64,000 nt of DNA. It comes from Lonicera japonica (Eukaryota; Streptophyta; Magnoliopsida; Dipsacales; Caprifoliaceae). Location: the NCBI GenBank assembly GCA_021464415.1, contig JAKCWG010000083.1, forward strand, positions 1 to 64,000, written 5' to 3'. Shown here in pieces: positions 45,110 through 55,474 of the stretch. Both the position numbers and the translations under genes were made by a program. Below the pieces are notes generated by a model. It searched no databases, was not told where the DNA came from, and was given only the letters and a program-made list of their open reading frames with translations. Within the stretch, counting starts at the first letter, position 1. Each line of letters opens with the position of its first letter.

Positions 45110-45134
45110 GTCTTATATTAGTAACACCCGAATC

Positions 45135-45356
45135 TCATTCATCCTCAAATTTAACTTTACGAGACTGACTTTTAAATTTCTCTTTAAGAGCTTTATTCAA
45201 CCGCATGCGCCGTTTAATCTCTAATTGCGTTAATCGCGCACTATCGCGTTTAATCTCCTCTTGAAGGCACTTTTCTCCATATTCAAAGTTTAGACAAGAC
45301 ATACTTGCTGCAAAACAAAGATTAGTGCAATAAACATAATTCTCACCACACCTCAT
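45135..45356 (-). CDS. ORF A of the LTR element, small basic protein
   Basis: A 73-codon open frame, Cys-rich at the start (MRCGENYVYCTNLCFAASMSC) and then a strongly basic helix (ARLTQLEIKRRMRLNKALKE and KFKSQSRKVKFEDE). It ends 25 bp before the ATG of ORF B and is in a different frame. No family is recognised. The short length makes a chance frame possible, but the helix looks protein-like. Confidence 0.4.
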   Translation of the reverse strand: MRCGENYVYCTNLCFAASMSCLNFEYGEKCLQEEIKRDSARLTQLEIKRRMRLNKALKEKFKSQSRKVKFEDE

Positions 45357-45756
45357 TTCGTGTTTCGCTCAATTGATGACACTCTAATTTTACTGCTCGT
45401 TTTGTCGCTCAAAGTATTGATACACTCACAATTTTCTCTTTGGAACTCCAAAACAAGTTGAATAATATGAATGTCACAAGTCCTCAACAACCCGTCGCAC
45501 ACCCACAATTAAATTGGACATGTTCAACAATGTAATACCAAGGACTAAAGAAACCAAATTCTAGCAATATTAATGAGCCAAACGAATTTCTAGAATTACT
45601 AGAGTATGCAAAGCAGAGTTTTCAAACAAAAAAAACAATGAATTTCAAACCCTAACAAACATAGCCGCAATCAAACTTTTCCTAGGGTTTTTTAGATTTT
45701 TTCCAACCAACCAGAATTTATATGATCCAAAATCACAAGATAAAAACCCAACAAGA

Positions 45757-46022
45757 AGTATCAACGAATAATCTAGGTTTTTTTTTTTAGATATTAAACC
45801 TCCACAATTGAAACTTTAATGCAAAAATATTCACAAACCAACCCTAACAATAATCAAAATTAAATTCTAGGGTTCTTCCAACAAAAAAGTATCAATGAAT
45901 AATCTAGGGAGTTTTTTTTAGATATTTAAACCTCCACAATTGAAACTTTAATGCAAAAATATTCATAAACCAACAATAACAATAATCAAAATTCAATTCT
46001 AGGGTTCTTCCAACAAATAAAT
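45757..46022. repeat. 131-bp tandem duplication in the element leader
   Basis: Two copies, starting at CAACGAATAATCTAGG (45762) and CAATGAATAATCTAGG (45893). Both contain the T-run, CCTCCACAATTGAAACTTTA and TTCTAGGGTTCTTCCAAC. They differ by a handful of bases. Confidence 0.8.
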
Positions 46023-46067
46023 TTTTTTAAAAAAAGTTTGTTTGTTTGTTTTTTTTTTTAGAAAACA

Positions 46068-46204
46068 CTGTTTACGCGTACTGTTCATAGGTAATGTTCA
46101 CGCACAATGTTCATCGTTACTGTTCACACAAACTGTTCACAATTTCTGTTCATCGCATTGTTCACGATTACTGTTCATCGGGTACTGTTCACGGCACTAT
46201 TCAT
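46068..46204 (-). repeat. TGTTCA array with ~13-bp period
   Basis: Nine exact TGTTCA (minus strand TGAACA) at 46082, 46095, 46109, 46121, 46134, 46147, 46159, 46172 and 46186, with variants at about 46069 and 46198. Spacing is 12-14 bp throughout. Most copies are preceded by AC or AA and followed by C or T. The array begins about 145 bp downstream of the primer site in the transcript sense. Confidence 0.85.
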
Positions 46205-46349
46205 TTTTTTATTTTTTTAGAATCTATAAACCCTAACAAAGATTTTTGAAATATAATTCACAACAATAAAAAGATCTAGGGTCTCAAGAATCTACTACGA
46301 AATTGAAAGAACAAGAAACTAAGATAAAAAACCTGGATAGAAAAGTCTC

Positions 46350-46361
46350 CTCTGATACCAA
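46350..46361 (-). promoter_or_regulatory. Primer binding site (Met-tRNA type)
   Basis: On the minus strand TTGGTATCAGAGGAGA abuts the 5' LTR end ...TGTCA. The first ten bases match the standard initiator-Met site. Confidence 0.85.
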
Positions 46362-46974
46362 TGACACGATCTTGGATCGTCTTTTCTAACCAGGCTAATG
46401 GATCCTTGACCCGTAGTCTATAAACAAACTAGAACCTTGGAATCACGCGAAAGATGGAAGGCAGAAACCTCAACCCAGCGCTTAAAGAAGCGCGAACCTC
46501 GGTATAATGAATGACGCCACAATCTAGTGTGGTTGCTAGATTGATAAGTCAAGAACAATTGAATTAATCAATTCAACATGTTCAACATGCTCTTAAAGAA
46601 TACAAAGAGAAAGCTCTCAATTTAATTAATCATCAAAACTCTTTATAATAATAAAACAATAATGTGCCTCCTTTAAATAAGAGTAAACAAAGCCTTAATC
46701 CTAATTCAAAAAAGAAACTAATTCCTACTTAAAAAAAGAAAATAGTAACTCTTAGAATATTCCTAACACAATAAGAAAAATAATAATAAATAATCTAAAA
46801 TAAGCCCAATACATTCCTAACAATGAAAGACTCTAAATAATAATAATCCTTGGGCTTTAAGAAATATAAAATAAATAATTAAAACTAATTAAATTCTCGA
46901 GTCAGCCAGTCGTGAGAACGCGCAAGAACATAAGGTTAATTTCTTGGCTAAAGAGGCTAGGTTGGATCACTTCA
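46362..46974 (-). repeat. 5' LTR of the gag/pol-less element
   Basis: Plus-strand TGACACGATCTTGG...GGATCACTTCA, 613 bp, next to the primer site, which fixes the element's orientation. Confidence 0.9.
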
Positions 46975-47124
46975 CACTCTTAGTCTAAAACCAACTCGTC
47001 ATGCATTGCTCTCAAGATTCTACAATAAAACTGGAAAAACAAATTATTTCAATTAATGAAAAAATAAAGAAAAAAGGATAACACGATAACACTAAACCAA
47101 TAATACAAATTGAATGATACTAGT

Positions 47125-50060
47125 TTGTCACTCGATAGGAGTGGAGCAAGTACAACAATTATGCCTTCCCAACTTCCCATATCTGTTGTACATCATTGTA
47201 CCTTGGCTTGACTTTCCTTTTGCCTTAAATCGTGTAATACATAGTTTACTAGGTTGTTTTTTCATATGGGGCGACCTAGCAAAAACTTCAACATCGCCAT
47301 TATTAATTTTTTTATCGATGAAAAGGACTGAAAAAATAGGGAATGATTAAAGTTCACGGAAAACATTAGCCTTAAAGTAAGGATCAATGTAATGATAAAT
47401 ATTCCATCCCATATGCTTTGTAACAACAAAAACATGAGCATAAGGAACCCTAAAACACGCCACCTCTCGCACGAGCACGTGCAATTTGACATATTGACAT
47501 AATATTTTCCTTTCCCTACAACCTTAAACAATGAAGTTTTCGCCTGCCTAACCAACCAATCAACAATCTACCTATCGTAAACCGCAAAAATCTTCTCCAT
47601 CTTTGGGCATAAAAGAGAATGCCATTGCGATGCCTTATTGTTGTGTTTTTTGCTCAGTTCCAAACCCAAGAAAAAATGAGTTTTGTTGAAAATCAGATTA
47701 TTCTGTTTGACTTGTAATCAAATTTGCTCGAATGGTGCAAAAGATGATATGTGGTAAAACAAAGAAGTAAGATTACATTTTGGAAAGGTACAAAAACACT
47801 TTTGCACTTACGAGGAAAATGTGCAAAAGTCGTTTTGCACCTGGATGAAAAATAGGTTTCTTTATCAAACTTGGTCTCAATGTTTATTTTGGTCTCTATT
47901 ACCTTGTTAATAGTTTCCTTATTTACGTAAGATTGTATTTTCTTATTTTAGATTGGATGGACTCTATTATATCAATATATATATAAGTATAATCATTCAA
48001 AAGATTAAGGCAAGTGAAATATTCTTCTTTTTATGGGGATTGGTTGAGAGAGTTCATCTTGTTGTGAGAGAGATTAAAGGGCTGTTGATTTTCTTTTTCT
48101 ATAAGAGCTTTGAATGCAATAATTCTTGTGATATATTTTGTAATCATTTTCAAAGAATTAGTAAAATATTCGTTTGTCAAATATTGTATGTTCCATCATC
48201 TATTTTCTTGTTTTTTCTCATCCATATTATCTCTAATTATTAATATCCACTATTTGAATTAAGATATGTAGAGTGATTATTTGTTAATAATCACAACACT
48301 TATAGTAGTGGTCACCAATGAGTTCCATCATTTTAATCCAAATATCATCAATAAGCTACATTATAAGAAGAGTTCTTTCAACTAATATCCACGAGTTAAA
48401 ACTCTTAGCAATATTCGAGCTTAACTCACCATATTATTTCCCAGGGAAATGTGCATTGGCCCAATACTTTTGAGGCAAATATTTTAAAAAATCTTTTATT
48501 TCACCATCTCCAAACTCCTTCAATTCAGTCATGTACTTGTCGTATGATGAAACTCGACAAGTATAAGCACACTTTTTGAATAATTAACAAGTTCCTCCCT
48601 AATTTTCTGGTTATTGTCTCCAGAAAATTTGCATATAATATTGTTCTTTATGTGATATATACAATAATTGTGCGGCCAATTAGGAAATATCTTGTGTATT
48701 GCATCATAAAGGCCTTTGTTGCAATATGATATAATAGTCATTACCATACATGATGCATCAAAATCTCAAATATCTTTTCCATAAACCATAACCAATTCTG
48801 GGAATTTTTAGAGTCAACCACGGCATAACATAATGGGTAAATACCTAAAAAAATAAAAATACAACATAGTATGGTAAATAATATGGAACAATAATGCGAT
48901 AATTAAAATATACACCACAACGTATCTATGCAGAATATACATTGATAATACCTCCTTCCCTATTAACAACAGTTGCAACCATCAGAGTCCCTTTGAATTT
49001 GCTCTTTAAAAAAGTCGTGTTAACGCCTAGGATGGGTATGAACCTCAAAAATCTATTAATACAACTACCAATAACAATAAAAAATCCTATAAAACCTAAA
49101 TGTCTCCGGTTCTACCTCGAGGGAGCACCTTATGCCTGGATTAGTCCATTAGAGAACCTTTACATAATGCACTAAATCTCGATATGATTTCTCATCATTG
49201 TCGTAAATCTTATGCCATACCATCTTTTTTGCGTTCCAAGCACTTCAATATGAAACAGTTATTCCATACTCATTTTTCATGCTCTTCACGTCGTTTTTAA
49301 CTGTCAAAGATGGCTCGACTTTCACCTTATCCGCAATAACATAAACTATAACCTTAGAACGTGTCATTTTGGACTTGTACCTTGTCAAATGCCCATACAT
49401 ATATGCTCATTAAGAAGCTTCTTTATGACAAAACTACCATCTAACCACCTCAACAAGGCATGCACAAACCACTCACATCTTTTGGACTCACTCTTAGAGC
49501 ATACAGCAGTAACACGGGTTTTGTGATTTTTCTTAAACTCAACCTCAAATGCCATGGCAATGCAATACTTTCCCAACTAGTTTTTGAAATCTAAAACTCC
49601 TCCTGAAAAACGTTGCTGGACTGAAAAATCTGGCCTTTCCAAGCCTCGCATAAAAATACCTTACCTGGTGATCATGAATGGTTCACAATGTCTACATCAA
49701 TGAATGGATTGAACTCAGGATCAACATCTGGGATAATGATACCAGTCTCTATAGGGGTAATACAAGTACGTTTAACGATAAGCTCAACATGCTCAGATCC
49801 AACAATTAGGAAAGAATGCATACATAAAACTCATGTCATCATCATTGCATAACACATAAATATCAAAACTAGAAAGAACATACTCGAGTTCAAAAGCACC
49901 ATGAGCGAGTTCGCAAACTTAGAACGCACAACATCACAAAACCCATCAAACGAAGAACCATTTGGAAGAAAAAACAAGGTAATCTACCCATCAAACTTAC
50001 ACTTAAATACCGTGCTATAAACCATCTGCAACTGCAGAAAAAGGGGAATAAGATAACAAT
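47125..50060 (-). pseudogene. Second MULE transposase, decayed
   Basis: Minus-strand order: an N-terminal piece with NGSSFDGFCDVVRSKF (about 49970-49920); a MuDR DNA-binding segment GKYCIAMAFEVEFKKNHKTR with WFVHALLRWLDGSFVIKKL (49576-49390); a catalytic-region piece VNTTFLKSKFKGTLMVATVV (about 49030-48970), in which the expected DATF Asp is Asn; WLWFMEKIFEI (about 48790); KGLYDAIHKIFPNWPHNYCIY (about 48710-48650); SWIM residues YVNMSNCTCSCERW (47500-47450); and a zinc-knuckle-like MMYNRYGKLGRHNC (about 47190-47150). Stops and frame changes are frequent, so it is inactive. It is a different MULE lineage from the copy at 781-4151. TIRs were not identified. Confidence 0.8.
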
Positions 50061-50129
50061 GACTAATAAAACAATCTCAATCACAAATAAAACAAAAAAA
50101 CAAAAATGAAAATGGCTAATGAATGATAT

Positions 50130-50760
50130 GTCTGAGGTAAAAATTAAAATGCTTGACATATCTAATATATAGGCTAACAAAGCGCATACAAATGAAAAAC
50201 GCTACCCAACTATCCATAACTCAACATAAATGACTACTATAACATAAAGTTGATGACAACAAAATGTCTAAAGAACATCAAGAAAAGAAAAGAAAGAAGT
50301 AAAACATTAGACAATGAAACAAACATGAATCTATGACTCTAAAAACTTACTGCGACACATTTTATAATATTTAACATTGCATGGGATAACAGAAACATAC
50401 TGAATCTTCAAAAAGTATGCTTAATAATACGACTTAAATAAAAACTAAAATGTTTGATATGTATTACGAAAGAATTAACATAGTGCATACAGTTGACATT
50501 TATTACCATAGCAAACATGACAATTTAGACAATGAAACAATAAGTACCTTAACTTTAAAAATTTAGTGGGCACCAATGTAAAAATTTCAACATTGCATGC
50601 AGTAACACAAGCATACTGGAGTTCCTAAATGTCTGATTTATAATATGTCTGAGATAGAAACTTAAATGCATTGTACAAATAATGAATTAACAAACATATT
50701 GACTATGATGATATTTATTACCATACAAAACACGACAGCCTAGACAGCGATAATCCAAAC
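50130..50760. repeat. Degenerate ~216-bp tandem repeat upstream of the MULE
   Basis: Three eroded units share AGACAATGAAAC-like anchors at 50309, 50527 and 50742, AACATTGCATGSR, ACATACTG, and GACATTTATTACCATA. AT-rich and non-coding. It lies between the MULE N-terminus and the Gypsy solo LTR, so it may belong to the MULE's terminal region. Confidence 0.5.
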
Positions 50761-51046
50761 AAAGAGTAACATAATATATAGCCAAAATATATGTAAAGTT
50801 CGATTAAACTTTATTAAGCAAAAAAAATACAACCCTACACATCGAGGAAACATCTAATAAAGCTCGATCAAACTGTATAAAGCTTAACGATTAGAAAACT
50901 TGAATAGAAGATTCAATTAACACTTACATGATTGGCTGCAAAGCTAGAACAAAAAGAATATGCAACAAAAATATACGAATAACTCAATCAAACTTTATTA
51001 AACACAAAGAATATTACACTAAAGATCGATCAAAAAACTAATTTCA

Positions 51047-54000
51047 TGTGACGCCGCGAATCCTATTAAGAGGTTTTCACCTCCGGGATCCGGTTAATCA
51101 TGGAGTCGTACGCGACGACAGGTGTAGATTATAAGAAATTTAAGTAAAAAAAATCTATTCTAAAAAAATTTAGCATTTGGAGTTTATAAAATATAATATC
51201 CGTCTTGTAAATCAAAAGAGCATTATTTATCCAAATAATTTAAAAGTCAAACATTTAATAAAATATTCCACATATGAGATTACTTTAAATACAATCAATT
51301 CCAAATCCTTATCAATAAACACAAAGTTATATACAATACAAATATCTTATAATATAATACAAAAGCCTCTATGGCATGGTCCTAAAATTAAAGGACCACA
51401 AAGAGGTCGTGGTCATCAGAGCTTCTATAAACGTACAACGCGTGCCATCCTCGAGTTCAGACCTGCAAAACTGTTTAGAAAGAAGGAATGAGCCAAATCC
51501 GGGCTTAGTGGGAATTATAGAAGTTTGTATAGAAAATACAATGAGCATACGAAGGTAAGTGCATCTTTTATATAAAAATAGTTAAGTCGCTTAATGCAAT
51601 TATATGAAAGTCATGCTATGCAAATTACACACATGTATGCATTCTGAAACCCCACAAGGAACTCTATTCTAGATATCGGAGGCTACTTATCTTTACTGGA
51701 CTTCCTCGTCCCTAAACCTCGTTATATGACATTCTACGGTCTCTTGCTTCCTAGGGTTCGCATGCTACACCATATGATACGTCTCGGGGAACGTTTATTA
51801 GGCAGTTCACATCTATTTTATTCCTCGGTTGATCCGTAAAGGTATAATGGCAATTTATACTCTGAGGCCAAGTATTCATGGTTATTGCTTTAACATTTTA
51901 GTACATTATTTCATCCATACTTGGCTTATTATGAGGCGTCTCATACTCGGTAACTTTCTTAAGCATGTGTGTAATATGAATAACCAATGCTTTCCACCAA
52001 TTGTAAAATATAATAAAATACATGTACACACATACACACTTTCATAGTTCTAGTATTCAGCCTTAGCTTACCCCGCAGTACACTAGGCTTAGAACTTAAG
52101 TTCCCAAGGCCTCTAATCTTTAAACGAATCATGTATCCTCCTAATGAATGAATTACCCAGGGACTTGGTCCTAAATTGTAATTCATTTGGAGTTAAACTC
52201 AAGCATGCCATTTTTCCCGGGATTACACTCCAAATACTTAACAAGTGGGACACCCGTGCAGGTATGTCCGTCGAAGGACGATGCTACACAAACTAATCCA
52301 TAGCCGGGGAAGTTAGAAACCCTAGGACTACATCCCCTCTCTCATCCATCAGGAGGTTGGATACTTCAATACGACTGACGGCCATATGACCACCGTATTT
52401 TAATTAACCTTCATAATCTCAATTAACCATCTAGGATTTTACTCTACTGTGCACAGCGATCGCGATCTAAGCCCCTAAAGCTGGGTCCCCAGTGGACCAC
52501 CTAGATGGTGTACGGTATGCAGCCCCCAAGGCTGGATCCCCCTACAGACCATAGAGTATACTGCTAATATAGTGGGGTCCCTCTATGCGGACTAGGATAT
52601 TTAGCCGCGAAGGTAAGTCCCCCAAGGACCATCAGTGCCATACACATATACGTACAAATATATATATATATATATCATATATATACTAATCATGTCCTTC
52701 AAAGACCAATATAATAACAATGATAACAATCTCAATACATTCAACGTAAATGTGAATGTATACACACACGCATATATATATCATTGCATCATCACACGTA
52801 AGAGAATCGATATACATGTATGGATTATTCGTACAACACCTTCAATAGAAATATTGTCATCAATCTCATCGTCCTATCATATTATGGTCATTTATAGTAT
52901 AATCCATTCTTCAAATCTTATAATGATTTCTAAAATGTGGAACTAGGATTATATACGCTTTATCCAAGTACTAACACGTAGGTTCCCATCTAGCCAAGAT
53001 CTTTATAATGAGCTAGCTTGGTATAACTACTACTAAGGATGTCCAATTCTCACCAACAAGTCTTATAATATGTTTAGGCAGTAGTGTTATATTCGAGTTC
53101 TATCTATGGTGCATATAAGCCACTTCATCCCACTTATCACAATCGAACCTACCTCGATAGATATATGTGGGAATCTTAGGGATCCTATCCATCTTGCGCA
53201 TTGTCTAGTACATTTATGTATATTTATGGCCTACAGTCCTTAATCAACCATTAATTAAGTATAAAATCCCCAAACCCCACTTACCTAGTTTATACACTAA
53301 GCCATCATATAAGTCATAATGAATATCTAGTCTCTACATATAAATGTCAAGACATGAAATAAATCGACGATTAATGCTATTTGAGTAGTAATCAAGCTTT
53401 ATGCATCATCAATTTGTGATCTACTTAGCCCAACCCATATGACATCACAACCTAGGGTTTTGTATGTAAAAATGCCTATCTTGTGTGGAAATTCTAATGC
53501 AACACATAATACTTTGTAAAACAAGTTTAATAATATTGTTTCCACCTTGTATGAAGCTTTAATCCATGATTGTAGTGTTGATGATGGTTGGAATAGGTTT
53601 TCTCCAAGCTCCCATGGAGGAAAAATGTGAGGAAGATGATGAATAATGATATTTATATGCATAAATCTTGTAATGTCTTGAATAAATTGAAGAAAGCCAT
53701 TAAAATCTCTCACAAGGACTTTCTTGAGGGGTATGGAGGTGTGTGGCTCGAAATGGGAAGATGAGAAGGTTTTGGTTGTATAAAAATGGGGTCAAAATAC
53801 TAGGAAATTCGATTTTTAACCTTTCAACATGTCATTAGTCAACTAAGGCACATCCATCAGTCGAATGAGGCACCATTCTACCCACTAATGTTGTTTTTCG
53901 GCAGTTTGGTCACTTCGCGCTTAGTTTTGGCCACTATAGATTTGGACTTCAGATGAAGAAGTTATGGCTTTCCCAATGCAGGAAGGTCATATTTTGGTAA

Positions 54001-54216
54001 AAGCAATTTAAGCGGCAAATTTTCAAATTTTGCTAAGACTACCCGAAATGGGTTACGACCTATTATGCGAGTGTAATAACATATAAAGGAAGTGTGGAAA
54101 AGGTTTAAACCATTCAAGTTCCACTTGAACCCAAATTTGTCTCCTGGACATGAGATTTTTGCATAAACGAAAATTATGAAGGAATTTAGCATGCAAATCA
54201 AGTAGTGGGTGTTACA
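51047..54216 (-). repeat. Gypsy solo LTR, 3.2 kb, with TTTCA target duplications
   Basis: Minus-strand ends TGTAACACCCACTAC...GCGGCGTCACA, flanked by TTTCA at 51042-51046 and 54217-54221. The start resembles the nested Gypsy LTR at 13135. Internally there are several diverged units with GGTCCCC/GGACCA-type hairpins (about 52260-52640) and an AGTCAACT/CAGTCGAATG pair (about 53835-53865). No gag or pol, so it is a product of LTR-LTR recombination. Confidence 0.88.
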
Positions 54217-54221
54217 TTTCA

Positions 54222-55170
54222 CCATGAAAATGAAATAAATATAACGACATGAAAACTTCAATTGAATATTCAATCAACTCTTACCTTATAGAATGCAAAT
54301 AACAAAACAATAATAATACACAAGTTGAAAAATACATTACATGAACCAACGAGAATAACGATATAATATGAATACACACTTTGAAAATAAATTGGCATTA
54401 AGATCAATACAAAAATCGTAAACCATCATACTAATTTACCAACACAATCATCGCCAAAACATAACGACTTCTCCTAGAGATAAGACATTTACTATTTTCA
54501 AAATTCAAAAATCAAAACAAATGAATCGGGTAAGATACAACCACCTAAAATAAAGAGTTTAAATCTACATAAATACTTTGTCATGATAACAACCTTGCCA
54601 AAAAATAAAAAAGCAAAATAGGTAACATACAAAAAAAAAAACCCCGAGTCTTTAAAAAAAAACAAATGTTTTTAGTATAAAAAGATTTTCCTTTACATAT
54701 AAATTTATCCAGTAAACTAATACAAAAAAATTGTATCCTTTAGTATAAAGACAATACCATTTTGATCTCTTATAATTATTTTTTATATTCTAATCCACTA
54801 TTAAAATTTTTGTTATTTTTTAAATTAATTATATTTAAATTGCATCTAACATCACACATATCGCAAGGACGGAAGCAACGGGAGAAAGGGCGAACTACGT
54901 CGTAATTAAGGACTAAGCCCATCGTGAAATTGTAGAACACGCGTGCATTATTTGCATTACGCGTACCCCTGCAATATTCGACCTTCCCCTAAAATCCCCA
55001 AAAATCAAAATTCAACCTTCATACTTTCATCCATTCATCCTCTTCCTCTCCATCAATACCCCAAAATCTCAACACCAACATCAATTCATGAATCTCTAGG
55101 GTTTCCATTTCCAATTCCCCGTATCTTCTTCTTCTACACACGATCAAAACTCACCTATTCATGTGCAAAC
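54222..55170 (+). promoter_or_regulatory. Upstream region and 5' leader of VPS4/SKD1
   Basis: AT-rich until about 54850, then GC-richer. Two ACGCGT cores, in the palindromes CACGCGTG (54938-54945) and TACGCGTA (54958-54965), are exactly 20 bp apart. ACGCGT fits the CGCG box bound by CAMTA calmodulin-regulated factors. No clear TATA box. From about 54970 a C/T-rich leader without introns runs to the ATG. The transcription start is not defined. Confidence 0.45.
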
Positions 55171-55474
55171 ATGTACAGCAATTTCAAAGAACAGGCGATC
55201 GAGTACGTGAAGCAAGCTGTACAGGAAGATAACGCCGGCAATTATGCCAAGGCCTTCCCACTTTACATGAACGCCTTGGAGTACTTCAAGACTCACCTCA
55301 AGTACGAGAAAAACCCTAAGATCAAGGAGGCTATCACGCAGAAATTCACCGAGTATCTCCGCCGTGCCGAGGAGATCAGGGCCGTGTTGGACGATGGCGG
55401 TGCTGGGCCGGCAGCCAACGGTGGGGATGCTGCGGTGGCGGCGAAGCCGAAGACGAAGCCGAAAGATGGAGAAG
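55171..55474 (+). CDS. SKD1: VPS4/SKD1 exon 1 (MIT domain)
   Basis: Starts [20 protein letters not shown] and covers the three-helix MIT domain that binds ESCRT-III tails, ending in a [11 protein letters not shown] linker. An in-frame ATG upstream at 54943 is rejected because the family starts at MYSNF and the upstream part is leader-like. Donor GTTGTT at 55475; the last codon is split after its first base. Confidence 0.93.

Larger units (their letters stand above)
43685..46974 (-). mobile_element. Non-autonomous LTR retrotransposon without gag/pol
   Basis: Two 613-bp LTRs (43685-44297 and 46362-46974), perfect CACTC duplications (43680-43684, 46975-46979), TG...CA ends on the minus strand, a Met-type primer site at 46350-46361 and a purine tract at 44298-44311. 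The 2,064-bp interior encodes no capsid, protease, integrase or RT. On the minus strand it has a leader with a TGAACA array and a 131-bp tandem duplication, then ORF A (45356-45135) and ORF B (45109-44480). All signals for reverse transcription in trans are present, so it probably used the enzymes of an autonomous partner. LTR differences (about 9 percent over the first 200 bp by eye) show an old insertion. Confidence 0.9.

Noticed and set aside
46068..46204. CRISPR or telomere-like array
   Set aside because: Period of 13 bp with 7-bp variable gaps and the position within an LTR element leader fit neither.
53399..53713. Minus-strand open frame of 104 codons
   Set aside because: Lies inside the Gypsy solo LTR and has no recognisable domain.
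54943..55170. Upstream in-frame ATG extending SKD1 by 76 codons
   Set aside because: The family starts at MYSNF. The extension is low-complexity Ser/Pro/Ile-rich leader sequence.
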